Positions 45,704 through 55,684 of a stretch of 64,000 nt of DNA are shown here, piece after piece. Each line of letters starts with the position of its first letter. The first letter of the stretch is position 1. Under the pieces are notes generated by a model that made no database searches, was not told the origin of the DNA, and saw only the letters and a program-made list of their open reading frames with translations. The translations under genes and the position numbers were made by a program. This DNA comes from Belnapia mucosa (GTDB lineage: Bacteria; Pseudomonadota; Alphaproteobacteria; Acetobacterales; Acetobacteraceae): NCBI RefSeq assembly GCF_016775475.1, contig NZ_JAEUXJ010000002.1:348013-412012 (forward strand), in the 5' to 3' direction.

Positions 45704-46036
45704 TCAGTCGACGATGAAGAGCTTCGCCCCGGTGCGGGTCGAGGAGCGGTGCGGCGCATCGCCGAAATCGGAGACCTGGTAGCTCATCCCCGGCCGCAGG
45801 GTGAAGCGGCGGCCATCCTTCAGCTCCGTCTCCAGCTCGCCCTCCAGCACCAGCAGGACATGGCCGCGGTCGCACCAGTGGTCGGCCAGGTAGCCGGGCG
45901 AATACTCGACCTGCCGCACCCGGAGATCGCCGATGTCGAGGGTGCGCCAGATCGCCTCCCCGGTCTCGCCGGGATGGCGGGTCTCGGCCACCGCCGACCA
46001 GTCGGTGACGGTGAAGGGGAGGGTGGGGATCTTCAT
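45704..46036 (-). CDS. Small cupin-fold protein
   Basis: The 110-residue cytosolic protein has a double-stranded beta-helix with GYLADHWCDRGHVLLVLEGELE as the first cupin motif and RRFTLRPGMSYQVSDFGDAPH as the second. The unusual DHW-C segment places it with small proteins described as having a DHCW-type motif. Function is not known. Its ATG overlaps the RND permease stop by 4 nt, so it is the last gene of the adaptor-permease-cupin operon. Confidence 0.75.
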   Translation of the reverse strand: MKIPTLPFTVTDWSAVAETRHPGETGEAIWRTLDIGDLRVRQVEYSPGYLADHWCDRGHVLLVLEGELETELKDGRRFTLRPGMSYQVSDFGDAPHRSSTRTGAKLFIVD

Positions 46037-49000
46037 TCGGCGGGCGCCGCCTGGGGCGCAACCCGGCCGCGGCCGAAGCTCAGCCGCCGCGCCAGCCCGT
46101 CGAAGCCGAGATAGAGCACCGGCGTCACGAACAGCGTCAGCACCTGGGAGACGGCGAGGCCGCCGACCACGGCGAGGCCGAGCGGCTGGCGCAGTTCCGC
46201 CGCCGCGCCCCAGCCGGCGGCGATCGGCACCGCGCCGGCGCCGGCCGCCAGCGTCGTCATCAGGATCGGGCGGAACCGCACCAGGCAGGCCTCCCGCACC
46301 GCATCGAAGGCGGGCACGCCGGATCGCTGTCGTTGCAGGGCGACGTCCACGATCATGATGGCGTTCTTCTTCACCAGGCCGATCAGCAGCAGCACGCCGA
46401 TCACCGCGATGACCGAGAGGTCGAGTCCGAAGGCATAGAGGGTGAGGAAGGCGCCCAGCGCCGCCGCCGGCAGGCCGGAGAGGATGGTCAGCGGGTGGAT
46501 CAGGCTCTCATACAGCACGCCCAGCACCAGGTAGACGATGGCAATGGCGGCCAGCACCAGCGCGCCCTGGCCAGCCAGCGCCTGCTGGAAAACCTGCGCG
46601 GCGCCGCTGAAGCCGGTGACGATGGTGGGCGGCAGGCCGAGCTCCCGCTCCACCGCGCGAATGGCGTTCACCGCATCGCCCAGCGCCACGCCGGGCGGGG
46701 TGTTGAAGCCGATCACCACTGCCGGGAGCTGGCCCTGGTGGGAGACGTTCAGCGGGCCCGATTTCCGCTCGATGCTGGCAACCGCCGAGAGCGGCACCAG
46801 CCGGCCGGTATTGGAGCGGATATAGAGCTTGGCGAGGCCGGTCTCGTCCCGCTGGTCCTCCGGCAGCGCCTCCAGGATGATCTGGTAGGCATTGGCCTGG
46901 CCGTAGAGGGTCGAGATCTGCCGCGTCCCGAAGGCGGAGAACAGCGCCTGCCGCACCGCATCGACCGAGACGCCGAGCGAGGTGGCGCGGTCGCGGTTGA
47001 CGTTCACCTGCACCACCGGGCTGTCGATCTGCAGGTCGGTGTTCACGTCCTGCAACTGCGGCAGCTTGGTCAGCTGCTGCTCCATCCGCTGTGCCCAGTC
47101 ATAGAGCTCATCCAGCCGGAGGCCCTGGAGCGAGTAGAGATAGAGGGTGCGGGTCTGGCGGGAGCCGAAATTGAGGTTCTGGATCGGCGAGATGAAGACG
47201 CGGAGGCCGGGGATCTGGCTGGTCTCCCGCCGCAGCTGCTGGATGACCGGGACGATCCCCGGCCGCTCATCGGCCGGCTTCAGCTCGACGAAGAGGCGGC
47301 CCTGATTGATCGAGATGGACCCGCCGGTCGCGCCGATATTGGAGACGACATTGGCGACCGCGGGGTTCTGCCGCAGCTTCCGCGAGAGCTCGTTCTGCCG
47401 CTCCACCATGGCGGCGTAGGAGGCGCCGCGCGGGCCTTCGGTATTGATGGCCAGCAGCCCGGTATCCTCGATCGGGAAGAAGCCCTTCGGGATGATCACC
47501 GCCATGTAGCCGGCGGCGCCGAGCGAGGCGAAGAAGGCGATCCAGACCAGGAAGCGGAAGCGCAGGGCGAAATCCAGCATCGCGCCGTAGGACCGCTCGA
47601 TGAAGCTCAGCATCCGCTCCAGCACCCGCTCCACCAGGCCGGGATGCGAATGCGCCGGCAGGCGGGAGGACATCAGCGGGGTGAGGGTGAGCGAGACGAT
47701 GCAGGAAGCGATCACCGCGAGCGAGACGGTCGCCGCGAAGGCATTGAAGACGCGTCCCACCACGCCGCCCATCAGCAGGATCGGCAGGAAGACCGCGACC
47801 AGCGAGAGGGTGATCGAGAGGACGGTGAAGCCGATCTCGCGCGAGCCCTTGATGGCGGCCGGGATGGGCGCCATCCCCTCCTCGATATGCCGCATGATGG
47901 CTTCGAGCACGACGATGGCATCGTCCACGACAAGGCCGACCGCGATGGTCAGCCCCAGCAGCGTCACGTTGTCGATGCCGTAGCCCATTACATACATCAG
48001 CCCGAAGGCAACGCAGAGGCTGATCGGCACCGCGATGGTCGGGATCAGCGTGGCGCTGAGCTTGCGGAGGAAGATGAAGCAGACCAGCACCACCAGCCCG
48101 ATGGCGATGGCGAGGCTTTCCTGCACGTCATGCACCGCGGACCGGATCGAGAGCGAGCGGTCCAGCATGATGTTGATCTTCGCCCCCGGCGGCAGCGCCG
48201 CCTCCAGCGCCGGGAGGCTGGCCTTCACCCCATCCACCACATCGACGGTATTGGCATCCGGCTGCCGGAGCACGGCCAGCACCAGGGCGCGGTCGTCATT
48301 GCGCCAGGCGGCGATCCGCTCATTCGCCACGCCGTCCACGACCTGGGCGATCTCGTTGAGGCGGACCGGGGAATTGGGCTTGCCGGCGACGACGAGGTTG
48401 CCGAAGGCCGCCGCATCCTGCGGCTGGTCATTGGCGCGGAGGGTGAGCTGCTGCCGCTGGCCGTTCATCAGCCCGACCGGGGTCGCCGAATTCGCCTGGG
48501 CAATGGCCTGCTGCATGGTGTCGAAGGCAAGGCCCATGGCGGCGATGCGGTCGGGATCCAGCCGGACCCGCACGGCATAGAGCTGCTCGCCATAGGTCTG
48601 CACCTGCGCCACGCCGGGCACGCGGGACAGCGCCGGGCTGATGATCGTGCTGACCAGGTCATTGAGGTAGTAGAGCGGCTTGTCGCCGCCCGAGACGGTC
48701 AGCAGCACCACCGGCGCATCGGCCGGGTTCACCTTGCGGTAATTGGGCGGCACCAGCATGTCCACCGGCAGCCGCCGCTGGGCGCGCGTGAGCGCCGCCT
48801 GCACATCCTGCGCCGCCGCGTCGATATTCTTCGACAGCACGAACTGGACCGTGATCTGCGAGGTGTCCTGCCCGTTGATCGAGCTCATGGAATCGACGCC
48901 GGCGATGGTCGACAGCTCTCGCTCGATCGGCAGGGCGACGCTGGTGGCCATGGTCTCCGGGCTGGCGCCGGGGAAATTGGCGAAGATGGTGATGACGGGG

Positions 49001-49125
49001 AAATCGACCCGCGGCACGGCGGCGACCGGCAGCCGCGTATAGGCGATGATGCCGGCGATGATCGCCGCGAGCGACAGAAGCCCGGTCATCACCGGACGGC
49101 GGATGCAGAGTTCGGAGATGTTCAT
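46033..49125 (-). CDS. RND efflux permease, HAE1 type (MdtB/MdtC-like)
   Basis: The 1030-residue inner-membrane proton-driven pump has the family start MNISELCIRRPVMTGLLSLAA and the first periplasmic loop with FPGASPETMATSVALPIERELSTIAGV. The TM4 proton-relay pair is VVDDAIVVLE (two Asp), and conserved GGVVGRVFNAFA is followed by the second half starting near residue 540. Length is standard. It is 21 nt after its adaptor gene. A TolC-like outer-membrane partner is not in the window, so it must share one encoded elsewhere. The substrate range is unknown. Confidence 0.92.
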   Translation of the reverse strand: MNISELCIRRPVMTGLLSLAAIIAGIIAYTRLPVAAVPRVDFPVITIFANFPGASPETMATSVALPIERELSTIAGVDSMSSINGQDTSQITVQFVLSKNIDAAAQDVQAALTRAQRRLPVDMLVPPNYRKVNPADAPVVLLTVSGGDKPLYYLNDLVSTIISPALSRVPGVAQVQTYGEQLYAVRVRLDPDRIAAMGLAFDTMQQAIAQANSATPVGLMNGQRQQLTLRANDQPQDAAAFGNLVVAGKPNSPVRLNEIAQVVDGVANERIAAWRNDDRALVLAVLRQPDANTVDVVDGVKASLPALEAALPPGAKINIMLDRSLSIRSAVHDVQESLAIAIGLVVLVCFIFLRKLSATLIPTIAVPISLCVAFGLMYVMGYGIDNVTLLGLTIAVGLVVDDAIVVLEAIMRHIEEGMAPIPAAIKGSREIGFTVLSITLSLVAVFLPILLMGGVVGRVFNAFAATVSLAVIASCIVSLTLTPLMSSRLPAHSHPGLVERVLERMLSFIERSYGAMLDFALRFRFLVWIAFFASLGAAGYMAVIIPKGFFPIEDTGLLAINTEGPRGASYAAMVERQNELSRKLRQNPAVANVVSNIGATGGSISINQGRLFVELKPADERPGIVPVIQQLRRETSQIPGLRVFISPIQNLNFGSRQTRTLYLYSLQGLRLDELYDWAQRMEQQLTKLPQLQDVNTDLQIDSPVVQVNVNRDRATSLGVSVDAVRQALFSAFGTRQISTLYGQANAYQIILEALPEDQRDETGLAKLYIRSNTGRLVPLSAVASIERKSGPLNVSHQGQLPAVVIGFNTPPGVALGDAVNAIRAVERELGLPPTIVTGFSGAAQVFQQALAGQGALVLAAIAIVYLVLGVLYESLIHPLTILSGLPAAALGAFLTLYAFGLDLSVIAVIGVLLLIGLVKKNAIMIVDVALQRQRSGVPAFDAVREACLVRFRPILMTTLAAGAGAVPIAAGWGAAAELRQPLGLAVVGGLAVSQVLTLFVTPVLYLGFDGLARRLSFGRGRVAPQAAPAE

Positions 49126-49146
49126 CCTGGCCGATACCCCTGCCGC

Positions 49147-50286
49147 TTACTGGATGCTCGAGACGCGCTGCGGCGCCGAATTGCGCTCGACCGCCCGCGT
49201 CCCCTCGGTGACGCGCTGAGCGCCATCGACGATGACCTTTTCGCCCGGCTGGAGTTCGCCGATGACGACGGCACGGTCGCCGGCGACCCGGACCAGCTCC
49301 ACATTGCGGCGCCGGGCGGTGTTGTCGGGGGCGAGGACGAAGACGAAGCGGCCGGTCTGGCCGGTCTGCACCGCCGGGCCGGCGACGGTGATGGCATTCT
49401 CGTCCACCCGCGGCGCCAGCCTCACCTGGACATATTGCCCCGGCCAGAGCCGGAATTCCGGATTGGTGAAGCGCGCCTTCAGCAGGATGGTGCCGGTCGT
49501 GGTATCGACCGCGCTGTCGACGAAGACCAAGGTGCCTTCGGCCGGCGCCTCGGTCTCGCCCTCGGCGCGGACGGTGACCTTGGGCGGGTCGCGATACATC
49601 GCGGCGCGCAGTTCCGGCAGCCAGCGCTCGGGGATGGCGAACTGGACCAGGATGGGGTCCATCTGGGTCAGCGTCGTGATGGCGGTGTTTTCCGCCTGGC
49701 GGACGAAATTGCCGGCGCGCAGCGGGATGGCGCCCAGCCTTCCGTCCATCTCGGCGGTGATGGTGGCGAATTCGATGCCGAGCTTGGTCTGCTGGATCAG
49801 CGCCTCGGTCGCGCGGGCATTGGCCGCCGCTGCCAGCGCATCCGCCTGGGCCTGCTCGAAGCGCTGCTGGGAGGCGAAGCTCTCGCCGCGCAGCGACTGG
49901 TAGCGCACCGCATCGGCCTGGGCGCGGGTCACCTGGGCGCGGTTGCTGGCGAGCTGCGCCTCCTGCTGCGCCAGCAGCGCCTGGGCGAGGCGGGAATCGA
50001 GGGTGAAAAGCGGCTGGCCGCGGCGGACAAGCTGGCCTTCGGTGACATGCACCCGCTCGATCTGCCCATCCACCCGGGTGCGGATGGTGACGACGGATTC
50101 CGAGGCAACGATGCCATTGGCCAGGATCTCGATCGGCACCGGGCCGACCCGGACGGGATCGGTGGTGACCGGGACGCCGCCTCCGCCGCCGCCCGGCGCC
50201 TGGGCGGATGCCGTCCCCGACAGGCCGAAGCCGATCAGGGCAACCAGGGCGATGGGCCGCAGGCGCGGCAGCAGGCGTCGCGTCAT
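49147..50286 (-). CDS. RND efflux periplasmic adaptor (MdtA-like membrane fusion protein)
   Basis: The 379-residue adaptor has a signal peptide (1 to about 30, ending ASAQA), a Gly-rich stretch, then a lipoyl-type half (IRTRVDGQIERVHVTEGQLVRRGQPLFTLD) and an alpha-helical hairpin (about 110-185). The second lipoyl half is EFATITAEMDGRLGAIPL, and beta-barrel/membrane-proximal domains follow. ATG 50286 was chosen because the signal peptide starts there; the longer reading adds 73 residues of intergenic DNA. It is first in the operon with the permease and cupin. Confidence 0.9.
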   Translation of the reverse strand: MTRRLLPRLRPIALVALIGFGLSGTASAQAPGGGGGGVPVTTDPVRVGPVPIEILANGIVASESVVTIRTRVDGQIERVHVTEGQLVRRGQPLFTLDSRLAQALLAQQEAQLASNRAQVTRAQADAVRYQSLRGESFASQQRFEQAQADALAAAANARATEALIQQTKLGIEFATITAEMDGRLGAIPLRAGNFVRQAENTAITTLTQMDPILVQFAIPERWLPELRAAMYRDPPKVTVRAEGETEAPAEGTLVFVDSAVDTTTGTILLKARFTNPEFRLWPGQYVQVRLAPRVDENAITVAGPAVQTGQTGRFVFVLAPDNTARRRNVELVRVAGDRAVVIGELQPGEKVIVDGAQRVTEGTRAVERNSAPQRVSSIQ

Positions 50287-50391
50287 TCGTCTCGATCCCC
50301 GGGGCCGGTCCGGACCGGCCATGTCCACGCGCAGTGATACGGAGCCGGGCGGAAGAACCCACGAGGAGGCTGGCTGAAGGCCGGCCGCAGC

Positions 50392-50422
50392 GCCGGACCG
50401 ATCGCCTGACCCCCGGTCCGGC
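50392..50422. promoter_or_regulatory. 9-bp inverted repeat in the RND / A2M divergent region
   Basis: GCCGGACCG (50392-50400) is the exact complement of CGGTCCGGC (50414-50422), with a 13-nt loop. It sits 106-136 bp upstream of the RND adaptor start and about 160-190 bp upstream of the A2M gene, in a 295-nt divergent gap. It is an operator or hairpin candidate. No T tract follows on either strand, so it is not a terminator. The rest of the gap shows no convincing promoter. Confidence 0.35.
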
Positions 50423-50581
50423 ATCTCAGTAATGCACCTTAGTAACGCCGATTTAGCAACACCCATGCCATGTGCCCATGCCATCGCACCTGCGCAAGGG
50501 TTCATTCCGGGTGCCGCCGTGATGTCCGCGCCGCTGCCGCCTGTGGCATGCTGCGGACAAACTCAGCCCGGGGGACGCCGC

Positions 50582-53500
50582 ATGCGCCTGCTTCTTCTCC
50601 TTCTCGGCCTCCTCTGCCTCTCGTCTGGCCTCCGCGCCCAGGGCTTCGATCTGCCGGGGGTTTCGGCCGATGCGGAGGCCTGGCAGCGGGAGCTGACCCG
50701 CCGCTTCCCGGCTGGGGCGACGCCGCAGCAGAAGACTGCCGCGGAACAGCGCGCCGCCCAGGCGGAGCGCACGGGCAATTGGGCCGCCGCCGCCCAGGCC
50801 TGGGAGGACCGGGTGGCCGGCGGCGATCCGAAGCCGGAACACTGGCTGTCCCTGGCCCGGGCGCATCTGCAGAAGACCCCACCCGACCTGAACCGCGCCC
50901 TCCAGGCCGCCTGGTTCAATTTTCAGTATGTCCCTGCCGGCGAGCCCGAGATTCCATCGCTCCTGCTCATGGCCGAGGCCCTGCAGCGGCTCGACCGGCC
51001 GGCGCAGCAGATCCAGGCCCTGAACGCGGTGCTCGAACGCGCGCCCGACAATCCCCGCTACCGCCAGATGCTGGCCGATGCGCGGCGCGCCGCCGGCCTG
51101 CTCGTCGCCCGCATCAATACCGAGCCGGAGGCGGAGCCGGCCCGTGCCTGCCTCGCCTTCACCGTCCCGCCCGCCCGCCGCACCGATTGGCAGCCGCAGG
51201 ACTGGGTGCGAACCGAACCGGCGGTCAGTGGCCTGTCGGTGACGCGGGAGGGTGATCAGCTCTGCATCGCCGGTCTGCCGAATGGGGCGACCACGCGGGT
51301 GCTGCTGCGCGCCGGCCTGCCGGGCGAGGATGGGCAGCGCCTCAACCGCGACGCCCAGCTCCGCATCGCCATGCCCAACCGCGCGGCGAGCATCATCTTC
51401 GATTCCAGCGGCTTCCTGCTGCCGCGCGGCCAGGCGCCGCGGATCGGCTTCGCCACCATGAACCTCTCCGCCCTCGGCCTGCGGGTGGTGCGGGTGACCG
51501 AGCGCAACCTGGTGCCCTTCGGCCGGAACTGGAGCCCGGGCAGCGCCCTCGACAGCTGGACGGCCGACGAGATCCCCGAGACCTGGGGCCGCACCATCTG
51601 GGAAGGCCGGATCGAGCTGCCGCGCTTCGAGGCGAACCGCCTCCAGCGCCAGGTGATCCCACTGCCGGAGGCGCTGCGCGCGGCCGGCCCCGGCCTCTAT
51701 GCCCTGGTGGTGAAGCCGGCGGATGGCGCCCGCGCCCGGGCTGCCGCGCTGCCGATCATGGTGACCGATCTCGGCCTGACCGCCTGGCGCAGCCCGCAGG
51801 GGCTGGCGACGCAGTTGCGGGCGCTCGGGGCCGGGCGGCCGGTGACCGGCTCGCAGGTCCGGCTGATGGCCAGCAACAACGACATCCTGGCCGAAGCCGA
51901 GACCGGGGCGGATGGCCTCGTCCGCTTCGCCGCGCCACTGCTGCGCGGGCAGGGGCCGATGGCGCCGAAGGCGATCCAGGCCATGCTCGGCGACGACCTC
52001 GTCCAGCTCGACCTCGACAGCGCCGCCTTCGACCTCTCCGACCGCGGCGCCACGGGGGCCGAGCATCCCGGCGCCATCGACGCCTTCGCCTGGCTGGACC
52101 GCGGCATCTACCGCCCGGGCGAGACGGTGCAGGCCGCGGCGTTGCTGCGCGATGGCGGCGGCGCCCCGCTCGACATCCCGGCGCGCTTCCGCCTCCGCCG
52201 CCCCAATGGCAGCGTCTATGCCGAGGCGGTGCCGGCCCGGACGTCGGGCGCCGCCATCCTCTGGCCCATCCCGATCGGCAGCAGCGCCCCGGCCGGCGTC
52301 TGGACGCTGGAGGTGCTGGCCGACCCCAACGACCCGCCGGTCGGCAAGGTGGAGTTCCGGGTCGATGCCTTCGTCCCCGAACGCCTGGAGGTGAAGGCCG
52401 GCCCCGCGCCCGGCCCCCTCGTGCCGGGCCAGGTTCTGAACCTGCCCGTCAATGCCCGATTTCTCTATGGCGCCCCGGCCGCCGGCCTGACCGGCAGTGC
52501 GGAGCTGCGGCTGGAGGCGCTGCGCTCGCCCTTCCCGCAGCACAAGGACTACCTCTTCGGCCTGGTAGACGAGGCTTTCGCGCCCGACCTCATCCCCTTC
52601 GATATCGAGGCGCTGGATGACCAGGGCCGCGGCAGCCTCGCCCTGTCGCTGCCGCGCGCGCCCGACACCACGCGGCCGCTCCAGGCCGAACTTGCCATCT
52701 CCATCGATGAGCCGGGCGGACGGTCCTCGCGCACCTCGCTCACCCTCCCTGTGCGGACGGGCGGGCGGATGATCGGGGTCAGGCCCCTCTTCGCCGACCT
52801 CGCCATCGATGCGGGAGCGGAGGCGGGGTTCGAGGTCCTCGCCCTCGATGCCGATGCGAAGCCGGTCGCCGCCCGGCTGCGGGCGCGGCTGGTGCGGGAG
52901 AGGCCGGAATGGCGCATCGTCAGCCGCGGCGGGACCCCGCGCTATGAGACGGTCTGGCGGGACGAGGCGGTGGACAGCACCGATCTCGCCGTGCCTGCCA
53001 ATGGCCCCGCCCGCTTCGCCCGCCGGCTGCCCTTCGGCCGCTACCGGCTGGAGGTCTCCGATCCCGGCGGCATGGCGATCACCTCGCTCCGCTTCCGCTC
53101 CGGCTGGGCCGGGGGCGAGACGCCGGAAGTGCCGGACAAGGTGGATGTCGCCGCCGACCGCCGCGCCTATGCGCCGGGCGAGACCGCGCGCATCCGCATC
53201 ACCCCGCCCTTTTCCGGCCCCGCCAGCCTCGCGGTGCTGACCGATCGGCTGGTCACGCTCCGCGAGATCGAGGTCGCCGAGGGCGGGACGGAGGTGGAGG
53301 TGCCGGTCGATGCCGCCTGGGGCGCCGGCGCCTATGTCACCGTCACCGCCTTCCGCCCGGGCGAAAGCCGCCAGGGACAGCCGGGACGGGCGCTCGGCCT
53401 CGCCTGGGTGCAGGTCGATCCCGGCTCGCGCCGGATCGAGGTCTCGATCGGCACGCCGGAGCGGATCACGCCGCGCCAGAGCCTCGCCATCCCGATCAAG

Positions 53501-55684
53501 CTGGCCAATGCCGGGGAGGGCGCCATGTTGACCCTCGCCGCGGTGGATGAGGGCATCCTGCGCCTGACCCGCTTCGCCAGCCCGGACCCGGTCCCGCATT
53601 TCATGGGCCGCCGGCGCCTCGCGGTCGATATCCGCGACGATTACGGCCGGCTGATCCCGCCGCCTGAGGGCGAGCTCGCCGTGCTGCGCCAGGGCGGCGA
53701 CGAATTCTCGGTCGGCGCCATCGAGATTCCGCAGCGCACCGTCGCGCTCTTCTCCGGACCCGTCGCGGTGGCGCCGGACGGCACTGCGACCGTGACCCTC
53801 GACATCCCCGATTTCGCCGGGGAGCTGCGGCTGATGGCCGTCGCCTGGGCCGGCAACCGCATCGGCGCCGGCAGCAAGCCGATCACCGTGCGCGACCCGG
53901 TCATCGCCGAGGCGCTGCTGCCCCGCTTCCTCGCCCCGGGCGACGAGGCGCGGCTGCCCGTGCTGCTCAGCAATCTCGACCTGCCGGAGGGCGAGGTCAC
54001 CGCGACCCTTACGGCCGAGGGCGCCATCGCCCTGGCCGGCCCGGACAAGGTTACCGCCCGGCTCGCGCCCAATGCGCGGGCGCTGCCGGTGAGCACCCTG
54101 CGTGCGACGGCGGCGGGGCAGGGGGTGCTGCGGTTGACCGTCGCCGGGCCGGGCGGCTTCACCGCCAGCCGCGAATCCCGCATCACCATCCGCTCCTCCC
54201 GCCCCGTCACCACCGAGGTCGCGGCGCAGGAGATTCCGGCCGGGCAGGAACGCCCGCTGGCGCTGGCCGCCGAACGCTGGCTGGCCGGCACCTGGCGCGC
54301 CGCGGCGAGCTTCGGTGGCCCGACCCGCTACGATGCCGGCGGCATGCTGAAGCTGCTGGAGAGCTACCCCTTCGCCTGTCTCGAGCAATCCTCCTCCCAG
54401 CTCCTCGCCTTCGCCGCCGGTCCGGTGGACGGGCTGGCGGGGGAGGAGCGGGCGGCCCGGCTCCAGCGCGCCGTCGAATGGGTGCTGAACAAGCAGCGCT
54501 ATGACGGCGGCTTCGGCCTCTGGTCCGCCCAGGGCGAGATCCAGTACTGGACCGGCGCCTATGCGACGGAGGCCCTGCTGCGCGCCCGCGCCGCCGGCGC
54601 CGCCGTGCCGGAGGCAGCACTGGAGGATGCGCTGAAGGCCATCGCCGAACAGGCCGAGGACATCTCGACCACCACGCCGGAGGAGCGGGCGGCTCAGGCC
54701 TATCGCCTGCATGTGCTCTCGCTCGCCGGTCGGCCGCGGCTCGGCGCGGCGCGGCGGCTGCTGGAGGAACTGGACCAGCTCCCGACCCCGCTCAGCAAGG
54801 CCCAGCTCGGCGCCGCCTTCGCCCGCACCGGCGACCGGCCGCGGGCCGAGGCCGCCTTCGCCGCGGCGCTCGCCGCCCCGGCCCGGCGGTCCTGGATGTA
54901 CGACTATGGCTCGGCGGCGCGGGATTCGCTGGCCGTTGCCGCGTTGCTGAAGGAAAGCGGGCTGCTGCCCGAGCGGCTCTCGTCCCTGCAGGCGGTGCTG
55001 CCGGGGCCGGAGCTGACGCCGCAATCGGCCAATACCCAGGAACAGGCCTGGGGCGTGATCGCCGCCACCGTGCTCGGCCGGGATGGCCGGCCGGTCCGGG
55101 TCGCGGTGAACGGCACGCCGCAGGCGCCGGCGCCGATCCTCGCCGTCTCGCTCACCGGGCCGGGTGTGGCGCGGAACCTCTCGGACACGCCGGTCTGGGC
55201 CAGCACCTCCGTCACCGGCATCCCGGCCCAGCCGGCGCCGGGCGGGCGGGCGGGGATGCGCATCGCCCGCCGCTTCTTCGACCTCTCGGGCCAGCCGCTC
55301 AACCTCGACACGCTGAAGCAGAACACGGTCTTCGTCCTGCTGCTGGAAGGGAAGGCGGAGACGCGGGAGGCACACCGGGCCATCCTGCAACAGGGGCTGC
55401 CGGCGGGCTGGGAGATTGTCGGCCGCCTCTCCGCCGGCGAGGTGGCGGGCATGCCCTGGCTCGGCACCCTGACCGAGACGGCGGCGACGCCGGCGCTGGA
55501 TGACCGGCTGGCCGCCGCGCTCGACCTGACGCCGGAGGCGCCCGACTTCCGCATCGCCGTCCGCCTCCGCGCCGTCACCGCCGGACGGTTCGAACTGCCC
55601 GGCGCCCAGGTCGAGGACATGTATCGGCCGCAGGTCTTCGCCCGGCAGAATACCGGGCGGATCATGGTGCTGCCGGCGGAGTGA
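50582..55684 (+). CDS. Bacterial alpha-2-macroglobulin with thioester
   Basis: The 1700-residue periplasmic protease-trapping protein has a signal peptide (residues 1-20, MRLLLLLLGLLCLSSGLRAQ) and no lipobox. A TPR-like leader, a long series of MG-type beta-domains (for example YRPGETVQAAALLRDGGGAPL), and the alpha-alpha thioester domain with CLEQ at 1266-1269 follow; the Cys1266-Gln1269 pair forms the reactive thioester. It resembles E. coli YfhM but is shorter at the N-terminal anchor and lacks lipidation. Its stop overlaps the pbpC start by one base (TGATG). The pair suggests defence of the cell wall after breach. Confidence 0.92.
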   Translation: MRLLLLLLGLLCLSSGLRAQGFDLPGVSADAEAWQRELTRRFPAGATPQQKTAAEQRAAQAERTGNWAAAAQAWEDRVAGGDPKPEHWLSLARAHLQKTPPDLNRALQAAWFNFQYVPAGEPEIPSLLLMAEALQRLDRPAQQIQALNAVLERAPDNPRYRQMLADARRAAGLLVARINTEPEAEPARACLAFTVPPARRTDWQPQDWVRTEPAVSGLSVTREGDQLCIAGLPNGATTRVLLRAGLPGEDGQRLNRDAQLRIAMPNRAASIIFDSSGFLLPRGQAPRIGFATMNLSALGLRVVRVTERNLVPFGRNWSPGSALDSWTADEIPETWGRTIWEGRIELPRFEANRLQRQVIPLPEALRAAGPGLYALVVKPADGARARAAALPIMVTDLGLTAWRSPQGLATQLRALGAGRPVTGSQVRLMASNNDILAEAETGADGLVRFAAPLLRGQGPMAPKAIQAMLGDDLVQLDLDSAAFDLSDRGATGAEHPGAIDAFAWLDRGIYRPGETVQAAALLRDGGGAPLDIPARFRLRRPNGSVYAEAVPARTSGAAILWPIPIGSSAPAGVWTLEVLADPNDPPVGKVEFRVDAFVPERLEVKAGPAPGPLVPGQVLNLPVNARFLYGAPAAGLTGSAELRLEALRSPFPQHKDYLFGLVDEAFAPDLIPFDIEALDDQGRGSLALSLPRAPDTTRPLQAELAISIDEPGGRSSRTSLTLPVRTGGRMIGVRPLFADLAIDAGAEAGFEVLALDADAKPVAARLRARLVRERPEWRIVSRGGTPRYETVWRDEAVDSTDLAVPANGPARFARRLPFGRYRLEVSDPGGMAITSLRFRSGWAGGETPEVPDKVDVAADRRAYAPGETARIRITPPFSGPASLAVLTDRLVTLREIEVAEGGTEVEVPVDAAWGAGAYVTVTAFRPGESRQGQPGRALGLAWVQVDPGSRRIEVSIGTPERITPRQSLAIPIKLANAGEGAMLTLAAVDEGILRLTRFASPDPVPHFMGRRRLAVDIRDDYGRLIPPPEGELAVLRQGGDEFSVGAIEIPQRTVALFSGPVAVAPDGTATVTLDIPDFAGELRLMAVAWAGNRIGAGSKPITVRDPVIAEALLPRFLAPGDEARLPVLLSNLDLPEGEVTATLTAEGAIALAGPDKVTARLAPNARALPVSTLRATAAGQGVLRLTVAGPGGFTASRESRITIRSSRPVTTEVAAQEIPAGQERPLALAAERWLAGTWRAAASFGGPTRYDAGGMLKLLESYPFACLEQSSSQLLAFAAGPVDGLAGEERAARLQRAVEWVLNKQRYDGGFGLWSAQGEIQYWTGAYATEALLRARAAGAAVPEAALEDALKAIAEQAEDISTTTPEERAAQAYRLHVLSLAGRPRLGAARRLLEELDQLPTPLSKAQLGAAFARTGDRPRAEAAFAAALAAPARRSWMYDYGSAARDSLAVAALLKESGLLPERLSSLQAVLPGPELTPQSANTQEQAWGVIAATVLGRDGRPVRVAVNGTPQAPAPILAVSLTGPGVARNLSDTPVWASTSVTGIPAQPAPGGRAGMRIARRFFDLSGQPLNLDTLKQNTVFVLLLEGKAETREAHRAILQQGLPAGWEIVGRLSAGEVAGMPWLGTLTETAATPALDDRLAAALDLTPEAPDFRIAVRLRAVTAGRFELPGAQVEDMYRPQVFARQNTGRIMVLPAE

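Noticed and set aside
46333..50337. 1334-codon plus-strand frame opposite the RND genes
   Set aside because: Composition is shadow-like (Asp/His/Gly/Arg-rich), and the opposite strand encodes intact RND permease and adaptor with family motifs.
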